The notes under the pieces were generated by a model. The model saw only the letters and a program-made list of their open reading frames with translations, was not told where the DNA came from and searched no databases. Of a stretch of 43,176 nucleotides of DNA, positions 17,440-27,207 are shown piece after piece. Source of the stretch: Roseateles sp. (GTDB taxonomy: Bacteria; Pseudomonadota; Gammaproteobacteria; Burkholderiales; Burkholderiaceae_C). The stretch is from positions 1 through 43,176 of the forward strand of contig JAFALK010000040.1 of the NCBI GenBank assembly GCA_019234295.1. The letters are read 5' to 3'. Each line of letters opens with the position of its first letter. Position 1 is the stretch's first letter. The translations under genes and the position numbers were made by a program.

Positions 17440-17912
17440 TCGGTCTCGCCGGGCACGGCGAGCAGGAACTCCGCGCCGCGCACCTCCAGGGCCACATTGC
17501 GTCCCTTGAACTCGACGTTCTCAGGCGCCTTCTTGGCGATCAGACCGCTGACGACATGCACGCGGCCTCGGGGCAGCGAGACCTTGAGTTCACCGTCCTG
17601 CGTGGTCGGGTCGAAGGCGAAGCGAGTGAGCACGAGAACGCTGCCGGGCCCGGCGGTCAGCAAAGTGTCGTCGGCCAGCGTGAGCCCGACATAGCCGTCC
17701 GCCCCGGTGCGCAGGCAGTCGCTCTGCAAGAGAGCGCTGCTGACGCTGACTGCAACGGTCTTGCCACCGCGTTCCACGGTGACCGTGCCCGTCAGCCGTT
17801 TGATCCGGCCGATCGGGTCGATTGAGCCGTTTGGGCCGAGTGGGCCTTGCTGCGCCTGCGCGCCGATGCACAGACCGAGCGCGAGAGCCTGTGCGACGAG
17901 GTACTTCTTCAT
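17436..17912 (-). CDS. Secreted FecR-domain protein
   Basis: A 158-residue exported protein. The start at 17912 gives a signal peptide (MKKYLVAQALALGLCIGAQA) cleaved near residue 20. The body IGRIKRLTGTVTVERGGKT...LQSDCLRTGADGYVGLTLADDTLLTAGPGSVLVL is the FecR fold (PF04773), here periplasmic and without the N-terminal anti-sigma part of true FecR. No sigma factor lies nearby, so it is a stand-alone FecR-domain protein of unknown ligand. Its last four bases overlap the OmpA lipoprotein start. The frame continues upstream to 18005, but that extension precedes the signal peptide and is not supported. The 73-base gap to the phosphofructokinase gene shows no clear signals. Confidence 0.85.
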   Translation of the reverse strand: MKKYLVAQALALGLCIGAQAQQGPLGPNGSIDPIGRIKRLTGTVTVERGGKTVAVSVSSALLQSDCLRTGADGYVGLTLADDTLLTAGPGSVLVLTRFAFDPTTQDGELKVSLPRGRVHVVSGLIAKKAPENVEFKGRNVALEVRGAEFLLAVPGETE

Positions 17913-17985
17913 GGTTGCGCAGGCATTGTTGAATGCAGCACCCAGTCTAAAGAGGTCCTGCGCCGGAGCGGGTGCGTCCAGGCGG

Positions 17986-19206
17986 CTAGCGGAGCAATTT
18001 TGCAACGGCTGGCGCGCGCAGACGTCCGGCCTCGGGCAGGGCCGCGCCCAGCAAGGGGCGCAGATAGCTGAGGAAGGCGGGAGTCACGTCGCTGCCGCCA
18101 TCGACGCTGGTGCTGATGAAAGCGTCTTCCATCACGCGCGTCTTGCCGGCCACGGCGGCCAGCGGCAGCAGGGCGTACTCCACCGCGTAATCACCGACGC
18201 GGCGGATGGCCACCGAGCCGTCTCGATCGGCGTTGATCGCGAACTGCACGGCCTGCTCGCCGACCTCACGCGCCTCGCGCTGGTCGACCTCGGACACGCA
18301 GCCGAGGAAGCTGCGCTGCAGATAGCCGAAGGTGTCGCCACGCACGCGCTTGATGCCCAGCTTCGTCTTGATCTGCTCGCACAGCAAGTCGGCCAGGGCG
18401 CCGCTGCCGGAGAGCTGCACATTGCCGTGGGCGTCGCGTTCCACGTTCTGACTCAGCTGTTCGGCGATCGAGGCGCCCGAAGCGTCGTGGATGCCTTCCG
18501 AGACTGCGATCACGCAGCGGCCCAAACGCGTCTGCGTGGCCTTTACCTCGGCCAGGAAGCGCTCCATCTCGAAGACGCGCTCGGGCAGGTAGATCAGGTG
18601 CGGGCCGTCACCGCTGTAGCGGCGCGCGGCCGCCGCGGCAGCGGTGAGAAAGCCTGCGTGCCGGCCCATCACCACGCCGAGGTACACGCCGGGCAGGGCC
18701 GCGTTGTCGAGGTTGGCGCCCGCGAAGGCCTGGGCCACAAAGCGCGCGGCGGAGGCGAAGCCGGGCGTGTGGTCGTTCTCGACCAGATCGTTGTCGATGG
18801 TCTTGGGCACGTGCATGCAGCGCAGCGCGTAACCGGCCTTCGCGGCGTGTTCGGCGACGATACGCACGGTGTCGGAAGAATCGTTGCCGCCGATGTTGAA
18901 GAAGTGCGTGATGCCATGTGCCTGCAAGACCTTGAACATCTCGGCGCAATAGGCGGCATCGGGCTTGTCGCGGGTCGAACCCAGGGCCGCGGCCGGCGTG
19001 GCGGCCACGCGTTCGAGATTGGCTTCCGTCTCCTGGCCGAGGTCGACGAAGTCTTCGTTCACGATGCCGCGCACGCCGTGCCGTGCGCCATAGACCGGAG
19101 TGCCCGGTGCGAGCCTGCGCACCGCCTGCACGATACCGACCAGGGACTGGTTGATGACCGCCGTGGGACCGCCGCCCTGGGCGACGAGGACTTTGCCGTT
19201 ATGCAC
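17986..19206 (-). CDS. 6-phosphofructokinase, pyrophosphate-dependent type
   Basis: A 406-residue phosphofructokinase family protein that interconverts fructose 6-phosphate and fructose 1,6-bisphosphate. The GTG at 19206 was chosen because GAGGAG lies seven bases upstream and the glycine-rich start VLVAQGGGPTAVINQS follows at once. Other motifs are PKTIDND (134-140) and MGRHAGF (180-186). The phosphoryl-donor loop is GGNDS (106-110). ATP enzymes have GGDGS and PPi enzymes GGDDS, so position 109 (Asp, not Gly) points to pyrophosphate as donor, while the usual Asp at 108 is Asn. Length also fits the short PPi-PFK group common in betaproteobacteria. It is a single gene, divergent from the DUF883 gene with 125 bases between. 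Confidence 0.9.
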   Translation of the reverse strand: MHNGKVLVAQGGGPTAVINQSLVGIVQAVRRLAPGTPVYGARHGVRGIVNEDFVDLGQETEANLERVAATPAAALGSTRDKPDAAYCAEMFKVLQAHGITHFFNIGGNDSSDTVRIVAEHAAKAGYALRCMHVPKTIDNDLVENDHTPGFASAARFVAQAFAGANLDNAALPGVYLGVVMGRHAGFLTAAAAAARRYSGDGPHLIYLPERVFEMERFLAEVKATQTRLGRCVIAVSEGIHDASGASIAEQLSQNVERDAHGNVQLSGSGALADLLCEQIKTKLGIKRVRGDTFGYLQRSFLGCVSEVDQREAREVGEQAVQFAINADRDGSVAIRRVGDYAVEYALLPLAAVAGKTRVMEDAFISTSVDGGSDVTPAFLSYLRPLLGAALPEAGRLRAPAVAKLLR

Positions 19207-19331
19207 CGTGATCTCCTCTAGGATTGAGCGCCGGGGCGATTGTGTCCGCACTGCGAGCAGGGCGCCAGTTGAGTGTGACCCGTGGTCGGCGTAGGCTCAA
19301 GCGCTCTAGGTGTGCACCATAGGAGGACATC

Positions 19332-19625
19332 ATGACCCAACTCGCCGACGATCGCCTGGTGGGCGAACTGCACGAGGTGGTGGGCGAGGCCGAGGCCCTG
19401 CTCAAGGCCACGGCCGGCGCCACTGGGGCCGGCTCGCGCGAGCTCCGCGCCAAGGTCCAGGCGAGCCTCGACCAGGCGAGGGCGCGTCTGCACCAGCTCC
19501 AGGACAAGGCCCGCGCCGCCGGCAAGGCCACTGACGAGTACGTGCACACGAACCCCTGGCAGGCGATCGGTTTCGCCGCTGCCGCCGGCCTGGTCGTCGG
19601 CCTGCTGATTGGCCGGCGCCGCTAG
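19332..19625 (+). CDS. DUF883 (YqjD/ElaB-like) membrane-anchored protein
   Basis: A 97-residue protein with a long amphipathic helix (coiled-coil-prone, residues about 8-70), the family segment DEYVHTNPWQAIGFAAAAGLVVGLLIGRR, and a C-terminal transmembrane helix ending in arginines. In E. coli, YqjD and ElaB bind ribosomes and tether them to the inner membrane in stationary phase; a similar role here is by family only. AGGAGG sits six bases before the start. In enterobacteria yqjD is followed by yqjE and yqjK. Here the YqjE-like gene is 2.5 kb away, on the far side of the EAL gene. Confidence 0.92.
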   Translation: MTQLADDRLVGELHEVVGEAEALLKATAGATGAGSRELRAKVQASLDQARARLHQLQDKARAAGKATDEYVHTNPWQAIGFAAAAGLVVGLLIGRRR

Positions 19626-19634
19626 TCTGGGATT

Positions 19635-19658
19635 GGTATCGGTATCGGTATCGGTATC
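19635..19658. repeat. Four copies of the hexamer GGTATC
   Basis: A perfect (GGTATC)4 microsatellite ten bases after the DUF883 stop, just before a stem-loop. Copy number of such repeats can vary by slippage. It is non-coding here, so any effect would be on the 3' end of the DUF883 message. Confidence 0.9.
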
Positions 19659-19663
19659 GGATT

Positions 19664-19696
19664 GAGTCGTGCGCCGGGCCGCCCGGTGGACGACTC
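19664..19696. terminator. Stem-loop after the DUF883 gene, no U-tract
   Basis: GAGTCGT (19664-19670) pairs with ACGACTC (19690-19696), and inside it CCGGG (19674-19678) pairs with CCCGG (19682-19686). It sits between two convergent genes. A second 7-pair stem (GCCCGCG 19753-19759 / CGCGGGC 19764-19770) lies 14 bases beyond the EAL gene stop on its own strand. Both could end transcription from either side, although neither has a clear T-run. Confidence 0.5.
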
Positions 19697-19783
19697 ATGC
19701 CGATGTCAATGCCAGGCAGCTCCGGCGTTGATCAGCGTCCCCTCTGGAGACCGCCCGCGCAGCCGCGGGCGAGGGGCCAACAT

Positions 19784-22012
19784 TCACGCGCCCCGGGGCT
19801 GGCCGTCCGCCATCCACTTCTCGAGCTGCTCGGCCTGCATGGGCCGCGCAAACAGATAGCCTTGACCTTCGTGGCAACCCAGGCCCAGCAGGTACTGGCG
19901 CTGGTCTTCGGTCTCAATGCCCTCGGCGATCACAGTCAGGCCCAGGGCCCGGCCCAGGTTGATGACCATCTGGGCGATGGTGGCGCCGGCCGTAGAGCTT
20001 TGGGCCTCGCGCACGAAGGCGCGGTCGATCTTGAGCCGCTCGACGTCGAGCTGGCGCAGGTGCGAGAGCGAGGAGAAGCCGGTGCCGAAGTCGTCGATGG
20101 CCACGGTGACGCCGCTGCGCTTGATGTCGGCCAGCACATGGAGCACAAGCTCCGTGTCTTCCATTGCCATGGACTCGGTGATCTCGAGCTCCAGGTCCTT
20201 GGCGTCGATGCCGGAATCCCGCAACGCCTTTTGCAGCGACCCGAGGAAGCTCGCATGACGGAACTGGGCCAGCGAGATGTTCACGCACATGCGGAAGCCA
20301 CGCAGGCCCTGGTCGTACATCTTCCTGAGCTGGAAGCAGGCGGTGCGAAGCACGAACTCGCCGATATTGATGATCAGCCCGCTCTGCTCGGCCAGGGGGA
20401 TGAACTGGTCCGGCGGCACGAAGCGGCCTTCCTCGGTGCGCCAGCGCAGCAGGGCCTCGACCCCCACAGCGCGCCCGGTGGCGAGGTCCATCTGCGGCTG
20501 GTAGACGACGAAGAGGCGGTTTTCTTCGAAACCCGCGCGCAGGCCCTTGAGCAGTTTGAAGCGCTCGCGCGCGTCGTTGCCCATGGCCGGAGAGAAATAT
20601 TGCGAGGAGCCGCGATTGTGCTGCTTGGCGCGCTTTAGCGCGATCTGCGCGTCGAGCAGCAGCTCGGAGCCGTGCGCGGCCGAGTCGGTCAGCCGCACCA
20701 GGCCCGAGGTGGCCGAGAGTTGGAGCTTTTCGCCCGCCACCGCAAACGGCTCGTCGAAGACGGCGGCGATGGTCTCGGCGCAGACCAGATGATCCGGCCC
20801 GAGCACGCCGAAGGCGTCGGGGCCCACGCGGGCCATGGCCGCGTCCTTGCCCAAAACGCTGCTGAGGCGTACGACGACGGCTTGAAGCACCTGGTCGCCG
20901 AAGCGGTGGCCGAAGGCATCGTTGATGTCCGAGAACTCGTCGATGTCGACCAGGGCGAGCGTGATGCCCACCGGGTCCTTGAGGTTCTTGTCGAGCAACT
21001 CGACGAAGCGGTTGCGGTTGGGCAGTTGCAAGAGCTGGTCGTTGTAGGCCTGATCCAGCAGCTGGCCGTAGAGCAGCACGTTCTCGAAACCAACGGCCAC
21101 ATTGGCGCTGAAGGCGCGCAGCAGCTGTTGCTCCATCGATTCGAGTGGGCGATGCAGGTCGACCAGGGCCACCATGGCCCGATCGCCACCCAGGCCAAAA
21201 TACAACGCCAGCCCGTCGTCGAAGAAGCTCTCGCGCTGGCTCAGGCAGCGGTGCAGGCGATCGCGCAGGCTGGCCATCGCGAGCTCGCACAGCCGTGAAT
21301 CCACCAACCCCATGAACTGGCCGGCCGCGGCAATGATGCTGCTCGACTGGATATCTCCACTGGCCTGGGCGCAGACCACGCCTTCGGGCAGTACGCCCAA
21401 CAGGGCGCAGAGCTGGTGCAGCACGCCTTCGGCATAGCGGTGCAGTCCGCGGATCTTGGACAGCTGGGTGCTCGCCTCGACGACCATCTCCAGCCCCTGG
21501 CGATTCGATTCCAGGTTGCAGATCTGCTTGTAGGAGCGCACTGCCGCCGTGAGCACCGTGTACAGCCGCGTGCGGGTCAGCTCGGACTTGGTCTTGTAGT
21601 CGTTGATGTCATAGGTCTGCACCGTCTCGATCTCGGGTGCATAACCGGGCTGGCCCGTGCGCAGCACGATGCGGACAGCGTTCTCGCAGAGTTCCTCGCG
21701 GATGAATCGCACCAACTGCAGGCCGGCGTCCTCGGATTCCATCACGACGTCGAGCAGGGCCACCGCCAGGTCTTTCTCGCTGGCCAGCAACTCGCGGGCT
21801 TCGTGGCCAGAGCGCGCATGCAGGAATTCCAGCGGCTGGCCCTCGATCAACAAGCCTTGCATGGCCAGCTCCGTGGCCTTGTGCACGTCAAGATCGTCGT
21901 CGACGATCAGCACACGCCAGGGCCGCAGCGTCTCCGGGTCCTGAGGGGCCAGAACCTCGGTATCGTCGAGGAATTCGAGCAGATCGTCGTCGTGACCCGC
22001 GTTGTCTGACAT
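19784..22012 (-). CDS. Response regulator REC-DUF3369-GGDEF(degenerate)-EAL, c-di-GMP phosphodiesterase
   Basis: A 742-residue soluble regulator. Residues 33-160 are a receiver domain with acidic pocket D38-D40, phospho-acceptor D88 (LLDVV) and late Lys in DYKTKSEL. Residues about 165-320 match DUF3369, a sensory domain usual in this architecture. The GGDEF domain follows, but its signature is GPDAF (397-401), so diguanylate cyclase activity is not expected. The EAL domain is intact: E519 in EALLRW, N578 (VNIS), E610 (ELEITES), D640-D641 (DDFGTGFSS) and K661 (LKIDR). The net output is predicted to be c-di-GMP hydrolysis under phosphorylation control. I chose ATG 22012, which gives a short acidic lead before the receiver; the upstream extension to 22165 runs through the divergent promoter region. 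No cognate kinase is adjacent. Confidence 0.92.
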   Translation of the reverse strand: MSDNAGHDDDLLEFLDDTEVLAPQDPETLRPWRVLIVDDDLDVHKATELAMQGLLIEGQPLEFLHARSGHEARELLASEKDLAVALLDVVMESEDAGLQLVRFIREELCENAVRIVLRTGQPGYAPEIETVQTYDINDYKTKSELTRTRLYTVLTAAVRSYKQICNLESNRQGLEMVVEASTQLSKIRGLHRYAEGVLHQLCALLGVLPEGVVCAQASGDIQSSSIIAAAGQFMGLVDSRLCELAMASLRDRLHRCLSQRESFFDDGLALYFGLGGDRAMVALVDLHRPLESMEQQLLRAFSANVAVGFENVLLYGQLLDQAYNDQLLQLPNRNRFVELLDKNLKDPVGITLALVDIDEFSDINDAFGHRFGDQVLQAVVVRLSSVLGKDAAMARVGPDAFGVLGPDHLVCAETIAAVFDEPFAVAGEKLQLSATSGLVRLTDSAAHGSELLLDAQIALKRAKQHNRGSSQYFSPAMGNDARERFKLLKGLRAGFEENRLFVVYQPQMDLATGRAVGVEALLRWRTEEGRFVPPDQFIPLAEQSGLIINIGEFVLRTACFQLRKMYDQGLRGFRMCVNISLAQFRHASFLGSLQKALRDSGIDAKDLELEITESMAMEDTELVLHVLADIKRSGVTVAIDDFGTGFSSLSHLRQLDVERLKIDRAFVREAQSSTAGATIAQMVINLGRALGLTVIAEGIETEDQRQYLLGLGCHEGQGYLFARPMQAEQLEKWMADGQPRGA

Positions 22013-22158
22013 GTGAGCTAGCACCGGATGTGATTGATCGAGAATGCTGAAGACCCACTTTGGGGTACTCGTGTTACCACAGCTGCGGTTATAGACGATT
22101 TGTAAGGCATGGCCGGGCATCTTGCGTGCCCGAAAGCAACGTCCAGCCGAGGAATTGC

Positions 22159-22554
22159 ATGACAAAGGACCGGAACGAGCCAGATTCGACCGATGCGCCA
22201 GGGGGGCGGCCGGGGGGGGGGCGCCGACTGGTGGAGTTAGGCCTGGAGAGCCTGCAGTTGCGGCTGGACTTGCTGGCCACAGAGGCCGAGGCCGCCTGGC
22301 TGCGCCTTCTGTCAGGTCTGTTGAACCTGGTGCTGGCGCTGCTGTTGGGCGTCGTGGCCGCCGCGCTGCTGATCACGGCAGTGCTGCTTTGGCTTCCGCA
22401 GGCCTGGCGCTGGGTTGCGGCGGCCGGCTTTGCCCTGGCACTGGGCCTTGCGGCCCTGCTGCTTGTTCTGGCGGCCAGGCGCGACTTCGCGGCCAATCGC
22501 CAGGCTTTCTCAGCCAGCCTGGCCGAGTTGCGCCGCGACCGGGAGTCGCGCTGA
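22159..22554 (+). CDS. YqjE-like / phage holin superfamily III membrane protein
   Basis: A 131-residue protein with an N-terminal amphipathic helix (RRLVELGLESLQLRLDLLATEAEAAWLRL), two strongly hydrophobic helices (about 55-77 and 85-105), and a basic C-terminal tail. This is the layout of the YqjE/holin_3_6 family, which in non-phage settings is an inner-membrane protein of unknown role. GAGGA precedes the ATG at 22159. The next small gene starts inside its stop codon (TGATG). The 146-base divergent gap to the EAL gene (22013-22158) holds an inverted repeat GGTA-n7-TACC near 22065 but no promoter I can defend. Confidence 0.75.
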   Translation: MTKDRNEPDSTDAPGGRPGGGRRLVELGLESLQLRLDLLATEAEAAWLRLLSGLLNLVLALLLGVVAAALLITAVLLWLPQAWRWVAAAGFALALGLAALLLVLAARRDFAANRQAFSASLAELRRDRESR

Positions 22555-22800
22555 TGTTCGGGCGCCGTCTTGCCGAGTTGAAGGCCCGCGAGCTGGAGTT
22601 GCGCCTGCGCAGCCTTGAACTGCGCGAGGAGTTGCAGATTTGCCGGCAAGCCCTCGCGGAGCCCTTGGCCTGGGCCGGCCTCGCCGGCACGGGCATGGGG
22701 CTGGCCGTCTTGCTGTTACGCCTGCGTCACGCCGGCCGCTCGCGCCGGCCGCTGGCCTGGCTGCGTCTGGGGCTGAGGCTCGCGCGCCTGTGGCGGCGCC

Positions 22801-25110
<2,310 letters not shown>

Positions 25111-25175
25111 GGCGGGCTGGGGCGGCTAACCGGCTATTGTCGGCGAGTTCCGGGAAACCCCGCAGTGCTTTGTGC

Positions 25176-25880
25176 TCACTCCGTCCCGGTAAAGCGGCAG
25201 ACGGCTTCCTGCCCGAATCGAGCCAGTTCCTCGGGAGTCAGCGGCGGAAGCAGGGGGACGTAGGTGCTTCGCGCCATGCTGGCGAGCGCGCCTTCGACCG
25301 AGCTGCGGCCCACGCTGAGAAGGTCGAAGGCTTCCGGGTCGGCGATCCAGTGGTGCAGCAGGCCGTCGACGAGGCTCATCAAGGCGATGGCCGCCACGCG
25401 CGCATCGAGCGTCTGCGGCATCAGCCCCTCGGCCTTGGCACGCTCGAAGGCGGCGCGGTTGTGCTCGCGCCAGGCTCTGCGCGCCGCCAGCTTGCGTTCT
25501 CTGAGCTCACTCATCTCGCCGGTGTATTCGACCTTCTGCATCGCGATCTCGAACACGCGGCGGGTGCGCTGTTGGTGTTGTGCCGACCAGAACACATTGA
25601 GCAGGCCCCAGCGCAACTCCGTCAGACTCATCGCCTGGCCCGTACCTGCGGGGCTGCGAACGCCCTGCTCCAGAGGCATGGTGGCACGGCGCATCATGGC
25701 GTCGAAGAGTTCGGCCTTGTCCTTGAAGTGCCAGTACACGGCGCCGCGGGTCAGGCCAGCCTCCTGGGCGATCTGCTGCAGGCTTGTGCGCGACACGCCT
25801 TCGCGATGGAAAAGGGTTTCCGCCGCGTCGAGCAGCTTCTCGCGCGTCTCCTGGGCCTCTTGCTTTGTCTTGCGAACCAT
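25176..25880 (-). CDS. TetR/AcrR-family repressor of the adjacent RND efflux operon
   Basis: A 234-residue TetR-family regulator. The N-terminal helix-turn-helix spans about residues 11-57 (TREKLLDAAETLFHREGVSRTSLQQIAQEAGLTRGAVYWHFKDKAELFDAM), and the rest is an all-helical ligand-binding region typical of AcrR/TtgR. It is divergent from the adaptor, pump and channel genes, with an AcrR-like palindrome in between, so it should repress the pump and be released by drugs. On its own strand TAGAAT (25892 to 25887) lies so close to the ATG that transcription would begin at or next to the start codon, so the message may be leaderless. No Shine-Dalgarno is visible. Confidence 0.93.
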   Translation of the reverse strand: MVRKTKQEAQETREKLLDAAETLFHREGVSRTSLQQIAQEAGLTRGAVYWHFKDKAELFDAMMRRATMPLEQGVRSPAGTGQAMSLTELRWGLLNVFWSAQHQQRTRRVFEIAMQKVEYTGEMSELRERKLAARRAWREHNRAAFERAKAEGLMPQTLDARVAAIALMSLVDGLLHHWIADPEAFDLLSVGRSSVEGALASMARSTYVPLLPPLTPEELARFGQEAVCRFTGTE

Positions 25881-25896
25881 GGGGCTATTCTAGAAC

Positions 25897-25928
25897 ATGA
25901 CATACGTTCATGAATGTATGTTTATACT
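25897..25928 (+). promoter_or_regulatory. AcrR-like operator (25900-25921) overlapping the efflux promoter
   Basis: The 22-base palindrome has half-sites ACATACGTTCA and TGAATGTATGT, with 10 of 11 pairs matching. It is very close to the published E. coli AcrR box (TACATACATT...AATGTATGTA). It ends one base before TATACT (25923-25928), a good -10 preceded by a partial extended -10 TG. A -35-like ATGACA (25897-25902) overlaps the left half-site at a long 20-base spacing. Repressor binding would block both this promoter and the TetR gene's own. Confidence 0.8.
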
Positions 25929-26007
25929 GCGCGCCATCAAATTCTCCTGCCATCGTCTCCAAAACCCTTGGGGGCGGGCAGGTTCATTCGCGCAAGAAAG
26001 ACTTTCC

Positions 26008-27195
26008 ATGGATCACCGAGCCAAAAAGATGAATGCCGGCCTACCCCTGGCGACGCTGCTGACGGCCATTGCGGGTGCGGCTTTGCTGGCGGCCTGCGGC
26101 CAGAAAGAAGGCGGGGCCCCCGGCGCGGGTGGCGGCATGCCGGCGCCGGCCGTCGGTGTCGTCACGACGGCGCTGCAGCCGGTGGCCCTGCAGACCGAGT
26201 TGCCCGGCCGGGTCGAGGCGCTGCGCACGGCGCAGGTTCGCGCCCGAGTGAACGGCGTGGTCCTCAAGCGCCTGTTTACGGAAGGCAGCGAGGTCCAGGC
26301 CGGCCAGGCCCTGTTCCAGATCGATCCCGCGCCTTATGAAGCTGCGCTCGACTCGGCCGTGGCCTCACAGGCCAAGGCCGAGGCCAACCTGGCACAGGCC
26401 GCCGCGCAGGCCGAGCGCAACAAGCCGCTCGTCGATGCCAAGGCCATCAGCCAGCAGGAGTACCAAATCAGCGTGGCCGCCGCCAAGCAGGCGCAGGCCG
26501 ATGTGGCAGCGGCCAAGGCGGCCGTCGCGAATGCCAAGCTGAGCGTGGACTATGCGCATGTGACGGCGCCGATTTCGGGCCGCATCGGCCGGGCTCTCGT
26601 GACCGAAGGCGCGCTGGTCAGCGCGGCCGAGGCCACACAACTGGCCCTGATCCAGCAGACCAGCTCGGTCTACGTCAACTTCACCCGCTCGGCCAACGAA
26701 GTGCAGGCCATGCGCGAGGCCCTGGCCCACGGCCGGCTTCAGGCCGTCAAGCAGGCCGGCGTGAGCGTGCTGACCGATGACGGCCGAGAGCTGGCCGGCA
26801 AGCTGTTGTTCACCGACCTGAGCGTCGATCCTTCCTCCGGCCAGGTCACCCTGCGCGCCGAGGTACCCAACGCCGGTGAAGCGCTGCTGCCCGGCCAGTA
26901 CGTGCGCGTGCGCATCGAGCAGGCGTCACTGCCCGCGGCCATCTTGCTGCCACAGCAGGCCGTCACGCGCGGCAGCAGCGGCGATACCGTGCTTGTCGTC
27001 GGTGCCGACAACAAACCCGTACCGCGCCCGGTCAAGATCGCCCAGGCGGCCGGTAACCAGTGGGTCGTCCTCGACGGTCTGAAGCCAGGCGAGCAGGTGA
27101 TCGCAGACGGTTTCCAGAAGATGTTCGTGCCTGGCGCGCCGGTCAAGCCGGTTGCCTTTGCTGCGCCTGCAGCCTCGGCCGCGTCCAGCCACTGA
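26008..27195 (+). CDS. RND efflux periplasmic adaptor (AcrA/MexA family lipoprotein)
   Basis: A 395-residue membrane fusion protein. The N-terminus is a lipoprotein signal (LLTAIAGAALLAAC, Cys30). Next come the lipoyl half-motifs (VARVNGVVLKRLFTEGSEVQAGQALFQIDP and VDYAHVTAPISGRIGRALVTEGALV), a helical hairpin rich in Ala/Gln, and the beta-barrel and membrane-proximal domains. ATG 26008 is favoured over the in-frame ATG at 26029, but either gives a full lipobox and no clear Shine-Dalgarno distinguishes them; the frame open upstream from 25897 runs through the promoter. It is the first gene of the operon, 12 bases before the pump gene, under the AcrR-like operator. Confidence 0.93.
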   Translation: MDHRAKKMNAGLPLATLLTAIAGAALLAACGQKEGGAPGAGGGMPAPAVGVVTTALQPVALQTELPGRVEALRTAQVRARVNGVVLKRLFTEGSEVQAGQALFQIDPAPYEAALDSAVASQAKAEANLAQAAAQAERNKPLVDAKAISQQEYQISVAAAKQAQADVAAAKAAVANAKLSVDYAHVTAPISGRIGRALVTEGALVSAAEATQLALIQQTSSVYVNFTRSANEVQAMREALAHGRLQAVKQAGVSVLTDDGRELAGKLLFTDLSVDPSSGQVTLRAEVPNAGEALLPGQYVRVRIEQASLPAAILLPQQAVTRGSSGDTVLVVGADNKPVPRPVKIAQAAGNQWVVLDGLKPGEQVIADGFQKMFVPGAPVKPVAFAAPAASAASSH

Positions 27196-27207
27196 TCGGA
27201 GTTCCTC

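Noticed and set aside
17707..19221. 504-codon plus-strand frame opposite phosphofructokinase
   Set aside because: Antisense shadow with no recognisable fold; it crosses a gene boundary on the other strand.
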